64,000 nt of DNA, taken from contig CM035433.1 of assembly GCA_020310875.1 (NCBI GenBank), positions 104,898,758 through 104,962,757 of the forward strand, in the 5' to 3' direction. This stretch comes from Ceratopteris richardii. Taxonomy: Eukaryota; Streptophyta; Polypodiopsida; Polypodiales; Pteridaceae. The translations under genes were made by a program, and so were the position numbers. The notes under the pieces were generated by a model. That model was not told the origin of the DNA and made no database searches. It worked only from the letters and a program-made list of their open reading frames with translations. Below are positions 21,793-35,434 of this stretch, in pieces (within the stretch, counting starts at the first letter, position 1; the number at the start of each line of letters is the position of its first letter).

Positions 21793-22759
21793 TGTTGGTG
21801 CAAATTGCAAGCCTACACATTTGGCTTGAAGATTCATGAACAATTGAAGCTCCATGGAAACTATTGCTAGTAGAGTTTTATCTTTTTACATTTGTAAAAG
21901 ATATTTTAACTTGGAAGCATCTTTGTAATTATCAACAAACTCGTCAAGTGTATTGGTTGAGAATTCACGACTTTATGTTAGAGAGAATAATTCCTAGATT
22001 GATGGATTACTTTTAGAGAGAGCCAAAAGTCAAATTCAAATTCAAATTTGAATGTAACACTTATAAAAGGTGACTTAAAAAAGTCGCATGTAGAATGTTC
22101 AATCCTCGAGTTCCCCATTGGAATTTTATAAGAGTGTCAGGTCTACATTGTAGCCTACACTACTCACCATCATCAGGCTATTATTACCAAGCCTATCATC
22201 TTGTACAACATTGTTTATTAATACATTACATCTACATTGTTCATCTATGATCTCTTTGTTATGGTCATTCATAATTGTCAACTTGTGCTGTTCATATCTT
22301 AGTCAATTGTCCACCATTTTCAATGATCTACAACTTTTTGAAATCAGCTCCAGTTATCTACATGCTGACAAAGTTTGAAGGAAATCCATTTAGCCAATTT
22401 GGAGAAAAGTGCGTCGAAGCACTCACTGCTCAAACTCTACAGAGGTTCTAAAAAATCGAGGTTAATGATTCAATTGCTAAATTGATTGCTTTGTGTATAG
22501 TGCATTATTTGAAGTGATTCTACTTGAAATCATTAGCTTACTAAGCTATTTAGATACCTTTAAAGGGAATTTTTCTAATTCCTACTATACTAGTAGCACT
22601 GAGCCTTACATCATTTCCAAAGTACATAGGCACTTGTGTAGTGTCATTGGAAAGCTAAGAGAGCCCACATATCATCTCTGAAGGCACAAGGGGCTGGTAC
22701 TAAGCAGGATTTGGCAGTACCTACTCATTTCTTGGAGTGTCCATCCATCTATCCCAACA
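21793..22759 (+). repeat. 3' LTR of D1
   Basis: Starts TGTTGGTGCAAATTGC after TTGAGGGGGAGC and ends CTATCCCAACA, 967 bp, with TGTTGG/CCAACA inverted ends. Followed by the target duplication CTTAT (22760-22764). Confidence 0.93.
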
Positions 22760-23755
22760 CTTATGAGTTGTTGTCTTGATTCTAGTTGTACATTCCTCCT
22801 CTTATTGCAAACTTGCCTCTTCCTCTTGATGAAGAGAACTTGCTTCATTTTTCTTCTTAAGAATCTACATTTGATCCTTTTCCTTTGCCGTGCTCTACCT
22901 CTACCCTGATTTCTTCCTCTACCTCTTCTTTTATTTGCATAAAATGCTTGGACTTAATTGTGTTTTGCATTTGAGCCTTAAATGCTAATCTCCTTAGTGA
23001 CCATCAAGTCCACTAGTTGCTCAAATTTGGGAAGAGTATCTCTCACATACACAAAAGTGTTAAAAGCCTTCCATTTCTCATCATCCCTCAGCCTAGTTAA
23101 TGTGTGTGCAACTAGGCCATCATTACCTATTTGACAACCTACGGATCCCAATGAATCACTTGTTTCTTTGATCTTCATACTATAACCATTGATATTACTA
23201 CTAGCTGTCTTCCTTAAGTTATTTAGTTCATTCTTCAATTGTATTTATCTAGATTTGGTTGAAGTGGATGATAGTCTCTCTAGGGTTTCTCACTCTTTAA
23301 TTAAAGGGTATAGACCTTGAATATGTGCTATCATTGCATTGCTAATATGTTGAGATAGGATTAATATGACTCTCTTATCTCTCTCATTCCACTATGTGAA
23401 GTCCTCAGCTAATCAAGAGTGGGATTCTCTCCCAATCTAGGTCGAGCATATGTACCACTAATGAGACCCCATAATCCTTTTCCCATGAGGAAGCTCGACA
23501 TTCTAAACTTCCATGGCTGAATTTTTTTTTATATAATATCTAAATTTGAGTGCTATATTCGGACTTGATGTGCTATATTTTACTCTTCTATAACTCTTTG
23601 ATGCATGAAGAGTGAAGAATATGAATATTTTTACCTCTATGCTTCAAAAGCACCAAAACAGATGGGATAGTTGTCTTGCTTCTTCAATAGTATACTTCCC
23701 TCTAGTTGATTGACAGCCCATGAGCTTGAATCATTAGGGCACCTTCCTCCAAGTC
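22760..23755 (-). pseudogene. Copia C2 gag fragment
   Basis: Minus-strand UBN2-type gag piece at 23238-22978 (MKNELNNLRKTASSNINGYS...DLMVTKEISI), followed by Lys/Glu- and Arg-rich sequence that is cut at the D1 insertion. Leader sequence (23240-23755) matches C1 at 26645-27160. The zinc knuckle and everything downstream lie on the other side of the D insertion. Confidence 0.8.
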
Positions 23756-24420
23756 CAACAAAGCTTTTCACCCAAATGTAGCTCTAATTAGCTCTTTGAT
23801 AGTGAAAACAAAGGATGATTTATGTCTACTCAAACTATTGAGAAAAAACTCAAACATGTAGAGGGCTTGCTTCACAATGAGTCTACTAGCTCGTTCAAAA
23901 TAATGCTTTATATGCTTTGAAAAAAGTTCTACCATAGGATAACGTTTGATATCGTTTTCACTTAGCGGGATTTACTTGATTCATGCTCTTACGTAATTAC
24001 TTCTATGTTCTATAACATGCCCATTAGGTGGAAGATATAGTCAATAAACTTACACTCAGGTATTCTTTATCATTGTTTATTTTTCTCTCATAGTCAATTT
24101 GGCCATATTGGCCTTAAGTGGGAGATTTCTGTCATTAGTGTCCATGTGAAAGGCCCAAATGATCGGCAAACACTTTTTATATGTTCTTTAGTAAAACATA
24201 TAGTGGACTTGTTAGCTACATACTATAAGTTTGACCCCATTTGTAACACCTAAAAAAATTGCGTTCATGCTCCCTGTGTACTGTGTGTTTTCTATGTATT
24301 CTAGAGGCCTTGTGCGGAGTACCTATGGAGCATGTGGAGGTCAATTTTCTACTATGAGAGTATCATCGTGGAGCTCTAGAGAAGGAGATTCTACTACGGT
24401 GCATCGCCACACATCATTTC
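23756..24420. other. Unassigned AT-rich spacer
   Basis: No gene, LTR end or repeat partner recognised. It separates the C2 leader from the truncated RT of C1. Confidence 0.4.
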
Positions 24421-27221
24421 AATATATCAATTCAATACCTAAGAAATATCTTATATCTCCAAGCTTTGAGATCTTGAACTCCTTCCCAAGCCTTTCTTTG
24501 ATAACTTTGATGCCTTCTTTGTGATCACCTCTAATAATCAAGTCATATACATACACCAATAAGTAGACAAATGCTTCACCTTCTCTTTTTTTGAATAATG
24601 ATGGATCTATTTTGCTTTGTTTATATCCACAATTGATGAAGTACTCTACAAGCCTTTCATCCCATGCCTTTGGGGCTTGCTTAAGACCTTATAGTTTCTT
24701 CTTTAACCTATAAAGATAATCATCTTCTTTTTTATCTTTGAACCCTCTTGATTCGTCCATTTATACTACCTCCTCTACCTCTCCATTTACAGAAGCATTC
24801 TTCACATCAAGTTGATACATCTTCTAATGCTTGATAGCTGCAATTGCACTAAATGTTTTGATGGTAGTCATCTTAACCACAGGGCTAAAGGTTTCCTCAT
24901 AATCCATTCCATATGATTGAGAAAAGCCTTTATCTACAAGCCTTGCTTTACACCTAGAAATGCTACCATTTGAATGCTTCTTCACCTAATATGCCCACTT
25001 GTTTCCAATGAATTTGATATACTTCTTCCTTGTCACTAATGTCTGAATATGATTGTCCTACAAAACCTTAATCTCCACCTGCATGGCCTCTTGCCTTCCC
25101 TGCATGTATCAGCTTCTTCAAAGCATATGGGTTCTTCAACAACTTTGCTCATATATGCATAGTGTCTAGCCATTAATCAAACATAGGTAGTTTTATGGGG
25201 TACCTTACCAGATTATATCTTCTTATCTCACCATTCAATTGATTTGGATATTTATTGTTGATCTTTGATCTCTCCTTCTTTTTTGTATGATGGTCTCCAA
25301 TGAGCTCAATCCATAAGTCTTCAACATGTATGAACTAGATCAAGTCGATGATAGCTCACATATTTGTTGTTGCTGAAAGGTAACCTTGATTGCTTACCCA
25401 ATCGACATGCTTCACATAAGTTCTTAAGATTTTGATTGTAAATATTTGATAATCCATGCACTATCCTCTTCCTTTCCATATCCTTCAACCTCTAAGTATT
25501 GATATGTTGATACCTTTTGTGCTATTGGTCCAATGCTTTTGCCTTGCTACTTCCATATGTCATGTATGTAGTGTGGTTGACATTTGGCCTCACATCCAAT
25601 ATGAATAGCCTTCCCTCCTTTTTGCCTTTCACCACCAATCTGTACCCTTCCTTAGGGTTTTCCATAAGGCATCCATTCTAGTTGAACTTGACCTGAAATC
25701 CTCCCTAAATCATTCGACATAGAGAAACAAGATTCTTTGTGATTGTGGGAGCATGAAGAAAATCTTGACCAAGATGTTTGAACTGTTTTTGTCTCTACAA
25801 AAATTGATGATATTGATCAAGCCACACTTTGCCTTGTGGAGATGATCTAGCATAACATCACCTATATGTGTGATAGCATGAGGGGTGCCATCACGTGGAT
25901 TCACATGCCCTTTAGTTGATGGTACGTGCATATTTGAAAAGAAATCCTTGTTGCAACTCATATGATTCGTGCATGCACTATTCATGTACCATGTTCTTGA
26001 CCCTTGTGTCTTGGAGTCACTCATCTACATCATAGCTAACATACTTAATTATCATTTGAAGAAGATTCATAATTAACCCGTCCTTCGTATGATGAATTGC
26101 TCTTTTGTATTTGATAGCAATCACTTGCATAGTGGTTGTACTTGCCACATATACAACATCATTATGAGTTGTTGTTGTTGTTTTGATTCTAGTTGTACCT
26201 TCCTCCTCTTACTATGAACTTGCCTCTTCCTCTTGATGAAGAGAACTTGCTTCCTTTTTCTTGGTCAGAATCTACATTTGATCCTTTTCCTTTGCCTTCC
26301 TCTACCTCTACTCTAATTTCTTCCTCTACCTCTTCCTTTATTTGCATAAAATGCTTGGACTTCATTGCGTTTTGCATTTGAGCCTTAAATGCTCATCTCC
26401 TTAGTGACCATCAAGTCCACTAGTTTCTCAAATTTGGGAAGAGTATCTCTGACATAAACAAAAGTGGTAAAAGCCTTCCATTTCTCATCATCCCATAGCC
26501 TAGTTAATGTGTGTGCAACTAGTTCATCATTACCTATGTGACAACCTATGGATCCCAATGAATCACTTGCTTCTTTGATCTTCATACTATAATAATTGAT
26601 ATTACTACTAGGTGTCTTCCTTAAGTTATTGAGTTCATTCTTCAATTAAATCTTTCTAGATTTGGTTGAAGTGGATGATAATCTCTCTAGATTTTCCCAC
26701 TCTTTAATTAAAGGGTCTAGACCTTGTATATGTGCTATCATTGCATTGCTAATATGATGAGATATGATTGATATGACTCTCTTATCTCTCTCATTCCACT
26801 TTGTGAAGTCCTCAGTTAATCAAGAGTGGGATTCTCTCCCACTCTAGGTCGAGCATATGTACCACTAGTGAGACCCCATAATCCTTTTCCCATCAGGAAG
26901 CTAGCCATTCTAAACTTCTATGACTGACTTTTTTTATATAATTTCTCACTTTGAGTGCTATATTCTCACTTGATGTGCTATATTTTACTCTTGTGTAAGT
27001 CTTTGATGCATGAGGAGTGAAGAGTATGAATATTTTTACCTCTTTGCTTCAAAAGCACCAAAATAGATGGGGTAGATGTCTTGCTTCCTCAATAGTATAC
27101 TTCCCTCGCGTTGATTGAAAGCCCATGAACTTGAATCAATAATGCAACTTCCTCCAAGTCTTTCAATGTTTCCTTCTTGTTCTCTTGAGTTTCCTTATGT
27201 GTCAAAATTCTATTATACCAC
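24421..27221 (-). pseudogene. Copia C1 relic (gag, protease, RT)
   Basis: Reading on the minus strand: leader 27221-26650, gag 26645-26385, basic linker, zinc knuckle CCICGKYNHYASDC (about 26160-26120), protease 26024-25710 (WYMNSACTNHMSCNKDFFS, with the catalytic Asp changed to Asn), GAG-pre-integrase, then a jump from DLVHT directly into the integrase-RT linker, so most of the integrase core is deleted. RT follows, with YVYD in place of YVDD at about 24545, and stops at about 24421 with no RNase H. The site ATTATGAGTTG at about 26162 is uninterrupted, the empty counterpart of the D insertion. Confidence 0.83.
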
Positions 27222-27572
27222 TGAGGGAGAATGTACACCTTCCTTATGCATCTAGAACCATAGATGTCCTCACAAGTATGGTCACAGATACCTCTATTCA
27301 CTCAAAGTGATGATTCTTGAGCTCTTGGAAAATAAACATGAGGGATTTTTCACAATCATAATATAGTATGAGACCTTTGTAATTCAAGTTAGCTCACTCA
27401 AAATGCTTGAGCCTATTATAAGAAGTGATGCCTCCAATACATACTATTTAATGCATTCAAAAGCATGCATAGATAGACAACTACTCACTCCAAAACTAAT
27501 TTCCCTCATAATAGGATAAAACTAGATATGAGCTTCGAACATTCTAAGAAACCAAAGATTACAAGAACTAGG
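27222..27572 (-). repeat. 5' LTR of C1, partial
   Basis: Minus-strand LTR end ...ACATTCTCCCTCA abuts a weak primer site TGGTATAATA (27220-27211). The upstream LTR portion is cut at about 27572, where a B fragment begins. Confidence 0.75.
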
Positions 27573-28482
27573 TGGCCATAGCTCACACACTATTTTCTCT
27601 ATGATGATTCATATACAAAGGTAATGGTATCTGGTTCACGCAAAGGAAATACATCTTGGATGAACTCAAGAAGTATGGACTTAAAGGTTGCAAACCATTG
27701 AGAAATCCAATGGAAGTGAATACAAAATTAACTTCAATGGAATGAATTTGAGGACGCACACACCTATGAAAAGGCCTAATATAGCATATAGAGTCGGTGT
27801 TTTATCCCAATTCATGTAGACTACTAGGGTTTCTCATTTACATGCATGTAAGAGAGTAATTAGATATATCAAAGGTACTTTGGAAGATGATTTGTAGGTG
27901 AAAGTATATATGAATATTGGTTGGGCAGGATCCAAAGAAGATACGAGGAGTACAAGTGGATATGGAGTGATGTAAGGAAAGAAGTTCATTTCATGGATGG
28001 AAAAGAAGCAACATATAGTTAGCCTATCTTCGCTAGAAGCTAATTAGAGAGCATTAGCACAAGTTACATGTGAGCTCATGTGGCTCAAGAACATTATGGT
28101 TGGATTAAATTCGTAGGTAAAAGAATTTCCAATCATGCATGAGAACATGGATCATGTGTACCTATCTACCGATGGTGTGATCAATGCTAGTAGCAAACAT
28201 ATAGAAGTACATTATCATTACAATAGAGAGAAGTTGTTTGCTAAGGAGGTAAAAATCCAACACATAAGCACCAAAGGTCAATGTGCATATATGTGCACCA
28301 AAGCATTGGACTCTACCAGTCTAATAATGTTAAAAAGAGGCATTGGAGTGATGAAGTTAGGATGAGGACTTGAAGGTTGAAGCTTGAGGGGGAGTGTTGA
28401 AAATGAAGCTTGAAGCTTAGCAGCATATGAACCACTTGAATTGATGAAACTTGGATCATTATGAAGCAAGGATCCAACCACG
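27573..28482 (+). pseudogene. Copia B fragment (RT end, RNase H, start of LTR)
   Basis: A 30-bp piece of B LTR (GGCCATAGCTCACACAC...) is fused to the RT-RNase H part of B (27604-28365; ends KHIEVHYHYNREKL..., KGQCAYMCTKAL). Then comes GCTTGAGGGGGAG and the first 88 bp of the LTR (28395-28482). It carries many stops and lacks the X insertion. Cut at GTG, where C-related sequence starts. Confidence 0.82.
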
Positions 28483-29175
28483 TGTGCACTATGCTCACAG
28501 GCTCATGTGGAATAGATTGAACAAAAATAGGCTTGACTACCTCACTATGTGGACTGAGGTTGTCAAATGCACCCAACCTTTCCATAAACTAGCTAAATTG
28601 AAATATTGAATGGATCTCGCTATTCTTTGGAAGTTAGAGTTGGTAATCCATCGTTTATATTCTCGTAAGTATTGGGAAAGGTCCATTCTAGTTAAACTTG
28701 ACCTGAAATCCTCTCTGAATCATTTGACATAGAGAAACAAGATTCTATGTGATTATGGGAACATGAAGAAAATCTTGACCAAGAGGTTTGAACTTCTTTT
28801 GTTTCTACAGAAATCAATTAAAATGATCACGCCACACTTTGCCTTGTGGGGACAATCTAGCATAACATCACCTATATGTGAGATAGCATGAGGGGTGCCA
28901 TCACTTGGATCCACATGCCCTTTAGTTGATGATACCTGCATATTTGAAAAGAAATCCTTGTTGCAGCTCATGTGGTTAATGCATGCACTATCAATGTACC
29001 ATGTTCTTGACCCTTGTGTCTTGGAGTCACTCATCTACATCATAGCTAACATTCTTAACTATCATTTGAAGTAGATGCATAATTAACCCGTACCTTGTAT
29101 GATGAATTGCTCTTTTATATTTGATAGCAATCACTTCCATACTGGGTATACTTGCCACATATACAACATCCTTAT
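28483..29175 (-). pseudogene. Copia C fragment forming the left flank of D2
   Basis: Minus-strand C protease (29034-28753: WYIDSACINHMSCNKDFF, catalytic Asp present), plus zinc-knuckle sequence at about 29165-29110. The right edge is ACAACATCCTTAT immediately before D2's LTR, so CTTAT (29171-29175) is the target duplication. The stretch 28483-28680 matches 16335-16527. Confidence 0.83.
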
Positions 29176-30073
29176 TGTTGGTGCAAATTGCAAGCCTACA
29201 CATTTGGCTAGAAGATTCATGAACAATTGAAGCTCCATGGAAAGCATTGCTACGATAGTTTTATCTTTTTATATTTATAAAAGATATTTTAACTTGGAAG
29301 AATCTTACTTTTAGAGAGAGCCAAAAGTTGAATTCAAATTCAAATTCCATTGACATTTTGTAAGCGTGTGAGGTCTACATTGTAGCCTACACTACTCACC
29401 ATCATCAGGCTATGATTACCTATCATCTTGTACAACATTGTTTATTAGTACAATACATCTACATTGTTCATCTACGATCTCTCTGTTATAGGCATTCATA
29501 ACTTTCAACTTGACCTGCTCATATCTCTGTCAATTCTCCACCATTTTCAATGATCTATAGCTTGTTGGAATCAGCTCCAAGTTATCTACATGATGAAAAA
29601 GTTTTAAGGAAATCCATTTAGCCAATCTGGAGAAAAGCACATTGAAGCACTCACTGGTCAAACTTTGCAGAGGTCCTAAAAAATCGGGGGTAATGATTCA
29701 ATTGCTAAATTGATTGCTCTGTGTATATTGCATCATTTCAAGTGATTCTACTTGAAATAATTATCTTAATAAGCTAATTAGATACCTCTAAAAGGAATTT
29801 TTCTAATTCCTACTGTACTAGTAGCACTGAGCATAACAAGTAGCAGGTGTATGATAAAAAATAGAAGGTTTTCATTGATCCTTCTCTTTGGAAGTAGTTT
29901 TTTTGTATTCAATCTTTTCTTACATCATTTCCAAAGTACATAGGCACTTGTATAGTATCATTGGAAAGATAAGAGAGCCCACATATCATCTCTGAAGACG
30001 CAAGGGGTTGGTACTAAGCAGGATTTGGCAGTACCTACTCATTTCTTGGAGTGTCCATCCATCTATCCCAACA
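29176..30073 (+). repeat. 5' LTR of D2
   Basis: TGTTGGTGCAAATTGC to ATCTATCCCAACA, 898 bp, shortened by internal deletions near 29307 and 29347 relative to D1's 967-bp LTR. The primer site TGGTATCATAGC follows at 30075-30086. Confidence 0.92.
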
Positions 30074-30100
30074 CTGGTATCATAGCAAAGCTAAGGTAAA

Positions 30101-33100
30101 ATGGGAGATTGTTTTCCTTCTTTCATTGATAAATTGGTCAGGAACAACTATCAAGCATGGTCCTTGAGGATGAAGACATACTTACAAGGAAGGAGCCTCT
30201 ATGGATACATCTCAAGAGATGAGGAGATGCCCATATTCAAAAGCAAACGACAACCTACAAGAGAGGAGCATGAAAGACTCAACACATGGTATGCCAAGGA
30301 TGCATTAGCAAGGTCCTACTTACTTAACTCTATCTCTGATCTTCTTCTCCCACATATTAGGAACTGTTTGACAGCCCAAGAGACTTGGGAAACATTGTCT
30401 TCTTATTTCTCTTCCAACACAAGGGCTAGGAAGAACCAATTGTGGATTGAGTTTACCGCTCGAAGAAAGCAATTTAAGCAAGGGATCTCAGAGTATGTGA
30501 CCAAAGTCAAAGATATAGTAGATCAATTGGCAAGCATCGGAGAAGAAATTGAAGAGGAGCAGATTGTAAGACAAGTAATCAATGGTATTAAAGCTGATGA
30601 CTAGATCTTACCACACTCATGGGGCAACTATTTACCCATGAAGCCAAGCTCAAGAAGAATGGAGATTCATCAAAAGGTAACAGCTCTTCTGCCCTATATA
30701 CTGATAAAAGTAAGTCCAAAGAGAAAGGGAAGAACAAAAACGTTGAAGATGAAGGAACTACCTCCCAAGCCAACTAAACCTCAAGAGGAAGGGGCAGAGG
30801 AGGTAAGCAAGGTAGGGGAGACCTTATAACTCCTCACCATGCAGTATTTGGGGATCATGAAATCATACTATAGATGAGTGTTTCAGGAACTTCAAGAATC
30901 AGAGAGGTAGAGGATATCAAAGAGGTGGATATATACAATCAAGATGAAGATTCAATCACCATAAAGGATACAACAACAACAACTACAATAACAACTACAA
31001 TAGCAACTACCAAGGAGCATACAAATCAAAGAAAGATTACAACAACTACACAGAGGAGCAAGAAGATTCTCTTCTGTCTATGAACATGACTTCAAAACCA
31101 CGTATAAATGATGATCATCTCTTCTTCATTGACTTAGGATGCTCAAACCATGTGGTAGGCAATGTAGCTCTTCTCCCTGACCTTGAGGAACCAAAGGGTA
31201 AGCCTCAGGTACAAAGAGGTGATGACACCAAGCATTTAGTGATTAAAGAAGGGAATGTTAAGACCTCTGATGGAAACAAGAATCTCTTGAGTAGGATTCT
31301 ATATGTACCTACAATTACCAAGAATTTGATGAGTGTTGGATAGATTGTGGAAAAGGGCTTGCAGGTTAGATTTAATCAATATGGAGCATTTGTGGAGGAT
31401 CCCCAACATGGGTTCAAGAGAATTGCCAAAGTAGAAAAGATAGGTAGATTATTCACTTTTGAACTTGAGGATACAAGGAACATTGCACTTTGTAGTTATA
31501 AAGATCAAACATTATCAGAGCTTGAAATTTGGCATAAAAGATTAGGGCATGTTGGTGAAAGAACCTTGAAACAAATATGTAGAGACCAATGTGTGCTCGC
31601 GATACCTAATGTATCCAAGCAACACATGATTTATAAATATGGTGCTTGTTAGTTTGGAAAATCTCACAAGTTACCCTTCTCAAGGAAAGGCTACATGCAT
31701 GAGGACTACCTAGAGCTTGTCCATGCAGATGTATGGGGCCCAAGTAATAATCCCTCAATCTCTGGATCAAGATATTATGTATCGTTCATTGATGATTACA
31801 GTAGGTGGACTATATTGTACTTTATGAAGCACAAAGATGAAGTATTCAGTTGCTTTAAAAAGTATCTCGCACTTGATGAGAACCAAACAGGGAGAAACCT
31901 AAAGAGACTAAGGTTAGATGGAGGAGGTGTGTACTTCTCAATAAGTTTGATATATTTTTGTGGACAGAGGAATCAAGAGAGAAATCACAACAAGGTATAC
32001 CCCTGAGCAAAATGGGGTGGCAAAGAGGAGAAATAGATTAATTGTTGAAACAACTAGGTCAATGTTAAATAAGAAAAAAATCACCTAATTACTTGTGGGC
32101 AGAGAGTGTATCCACTGCCACTTATCTTGTAAACACGTTGCCATCCAAATCTCTTGATGTGATGATCCCATATGAAGCATGGCATGGTAGAAGACTTTCA
32201 CTTGATCATTGCAGGATCTTTGGATGTGTAGCTTATGTGCATATCCCTTATCAGATAAGAGGTAAGCTACACCCTAAGGCAGATAAGTGTATTTTCATAG
32301 GGTATGATCTAAATCAGAAAGGATACAGGTTGTACAATCCTTCAAACAAGGGATTCATGGTCAGTAGAGATCTTGTCTTTGATGAGAATGACTCTTGGTT
32401 TGATAGTGAACGCAGGAAGATAAAACTACCTTATGACTTGGAAGAGGAGTTTCAAAGCTTCACTAAGGAGGAGCCTACTCAGAATGGAGACATCAACTCA
32501 GATGATGAGGACATCATCAACCTAGAAGAGTTCAAGGCATGGAAGTCTAAAGGCAAAGGCAAGATGAAGAGATTGGAGGATATACCTGAATCATCCAACC
32601 AAGCAATCATAAGATCACAAAGGGAGAGCAAGAAGCCAATCAAATATGGGTATGACAGTTACTTAGTTCCTAAGCACTCTATTTATTATTCAAAAGACTT
32701 TTCAATTGAAGAACCAATATCATATGAAGAGGCAAAGACCAAGGCAGAATGGAAGGAAGCTATGGATGAGAAAATTGAAGCACTCAAGAGAGTGATACTT
32801 GGGAACTAGTACAAAAAAAGGAGTCTATGAAGGTAATTGGTTCTAGATAGATTTATAAGATCAAAAGGAATTCTGATGGATCAATAAGCAGGTACAAAGC
32901 TAGACTTGTAGCTAAGGGTTTTGTACAAACCCAAGGAATTGATTATGAAGAAACCTTCTCACCTGTGGCCAAAATGCCAACCATTAGGGTATTGGTAAGT
33001 GTGGCTGCATCAAAGAATTGGAACATGTATCAGTTGGATGTAAAAAATGCATTTCTAAATGACTAGATTTCAGAGCAGGTGTACATGTCTCAACCTCGTA

Positions 33101-34243
33101 GCTATGAGGACCCAAACAAGGTAACATATGTATGTAAATTGAACAAAGATCTATATGGATTGAAGCAGGCACCTAGGGCATGCAACCATAGGTTGATTAC
33201 ATACCTTCAGCATCAAGGTTTTATCATGAGTAAAGCAGATATTTCTCTATTCATCAAGAGAAGTAATTCGGAGGTAATATACGTATGTGTATATGTTGAT
33301 GATATCATACTCATAGGTAATGATGCTAATGGCATCAAGCAGATCAAGAATGACATGATGAAGGAATTCAAAATTAGTGACCTTGGATCACTAAAATATT
33401 TTCTTGGACTTGAGTTAGTCTATACTAACTCTGGAATTTATAATACTCAAAGAAATTATATACAGGATATGTTAAAGAAGTTTCATTTGCAGGATGCCAA
33501 AGTTGCAAGTACTCCAATGGAGGTAAACCTAAAATTAAGTGCTCATGAAGGTGATGTACTTGAGAACATTGCAGGTTCTCAAAGCATAGTAGGAAGCTTG
33601 AACTATGCTACATTGACAAGGATTGATATTGCTTATGGAGTAAGTGTTCTAAATCAGTTTATGCACAAGGCTAGGGCACCTCAGTTGGAGGCTACCAAAA
33701 GGATTTTGAAGTACCTTAAGGGTACTCAAAATAATGGATTGTAGTTTCCTTATACATCAGACTTGGACATCAAGATATATTCAGATGCAAATTGGGTAGG
33801 ATGCAAAGGTGATAGAAGGAGTACCTCAGGATACCTATCCTTTGCAGGAGAGAAGCCTATATCATGGTCTTCAAAGAAGCAACCTACTATTGCTTTATCT
33901 TCTACAGAGGCAGAGTATAGAGGATTGGCCAATGCTACTCAAGAGGCCATATGGATCAGATTGTTATACACATATTTGGGCTTGCATACTACATCTACAA
34001 TGATTTTTGGAGATAAAACAAGTTCATTACATCTTGTAGCAAATCCCATTTATCATGCTAGGAGCAAGCATATAGAGGTCCACTATCATTATGTGAGATA
34101 GAAGCTATTGACCAAGGATATTCACTAGCCATATGTATCAACTAATATGCAATGTGTAGACTTGTTGACTAAAACATTAGATGGTACAAAACTTTGCAGG
34201 TTTAAATCAATGATTGGATTACATGATATTCATGAAGATTGAA
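30101..34243 (+). pseudogene. Defective copia gag-pol of D2
   Basis: Gag MGDCFPSFIDKLVRNNYQAW opens at 30101 and stops at 30602 where about 36 bp are deleted. The zinc-knuckle region is frame-disrupted. Protease is DLG rather than DSG (31080-31343). The shared stops TAG 31341 and TAG 31650 are present. Integrase is frameshifted after LRLDGGGVYFS (about 31940). RT has a TAG in place of Trp at about 32849 and a stop near 33061, though QLDVKNAF (33030) and YVDD (about 33292) survive. RNase H runs from about 33763 to 34101 (SDANWVG, KHIEVHYHYVR). Confidence 0.9.
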
Positions 34244-34282
34244 GATGAAGACCAAGCCAAAATTTTTGGATTGAGGGGGAGC

Positions 34283-34713
34283 TGTTGGTGCAAATTGCAA
34301 GCCTACACATTTGGCTCGAAGATTCATGAACAATTGAAGCTCCATGGAAACCATTGCTAGTAGAGTTTTATCTTTTTACATTTGTAAAAGATATTTTAAC
34401 TTGGAAGCATCTTTGTTATTGTCAAAAAACTCATGGAGTTTATTGGTTGAGAATTCACGACTTTATGTTAGAGAGAATAATTCCTAGATTGGTGGATTAC
34501 TTTAAGAGAGAGCCAAAAGTTGAATTCAAATTCAAATTTGAATGTAATACATATAAAAGGGGACTTAAAAAAGTTGCGTGTAGAATGTTCAATCCCCGAG
34601 TTCCCCATTGGAATTCTATAAGAGTGTGAGGTCTACATTGTAGCCTACAATACTCACCATCATCAGGCTATTATTGCCATGCATATCATCTTGTACAACA
34701 TTGTTTATTAATA
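34283..34713 (+). repeat. 3' LTR of D2, truncated
   Basis: Starts TGTTGGTGCAAATTGC after TTGAGGGGGAGC and breaks at TTTATTAATA, where a C-family LTR on the opposite strand begins. Confidence 0.88.
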
Positions 34714-35434
34714 TGTAGATACCTCTACTCAAAGAGATGATTCTTTAGCTCTTGCAAAATAGACATGAGAGATTTTTCACAATCATAATATAGTATGGGA
34801 CCTTTGTAATTCAAGTTAGCTCACTCAAAATGGTTGACCCTATTATGAGAAGTGATGCCTCCAAGACATACTATTTAGTGCATTCACTAAGCATGCATAG
34901 AGAGACAACTACTCACTTCAAAACTAATTTCCATCATAATAGGATAAAATGAGATATGAGCTTTGAGAATTCTAAGAAACCAAAGATTACAAGAACTAGA
35001 TACAAAATTATCAGGGAACTTTGCTCAACACTCAACATCTATCTAGCTTCTACACAAACGTCTCTATAAGATATAGCAACTCAAAATATGATGGAAATAC
35101 TTAAGCAAGGGGGAGGGGGGGCTTGCTTAGCAAGGGGTCCACAATCTTATTCAAGTCCTAAGAGAGATAACACATGTGGGGTCTTACTAATTCAAAGTAC
35201 AATGTGTGTTTATAAGAGTTTCAAAAGGTTCCCTAAATGATAGAGAGCTCTTTTCCTAGATAGTAGGCTTCATCACCCCTCAGCGTGATAGGTGGTTAAT
35301 TGCGTGATATGAGGGGAACTCAATTTCAAATTTGAGTATGTGTATTCATGCTTGGTTTCTTACTTCACATTTCTCCAAGTGTCATTCATTCAAAGGGTCC
35401 ATAAGATCCTAAGGTTGGAGCTTGAATTTCAACA
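34714..35434 (-). repeat. C-family LTR, minus strand, 3' end missing
   Basis: On the minus strand it starts TGTTGAAATTCAAGCTCC at 35434 and matches 47000-47320 and 57440-58060. The last ~95 bp are lost at the D2 junction. It abuts B2 polyprotein sequence. Confidence 0.75.

Larger units (their letters stand above)
16698..22759 (+). mobile_element. Copia retrotransposon D1
   Basis: Truncated 5' LTR, primer site, defective gag-pol, polypurine tract and complete 3' LTR. After the 3' LTR comes CTTAT, then C-family gag on the minus strand. CTTAT also precedes the 5' LTR of D2, so D1 and D2 preserve opposite ends of one insertion into C. Confidence 0.9.
29176..34713 (+). mobile_element. Copia retrotransposon D2
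   Basis: A complete 5' LTR, primer site, defective gag-pol and a 3' LTR truncated after about 431 bp. It shares family, insertion target and two internal nonsense codons with D1 and D3. Confidence 0.92.
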
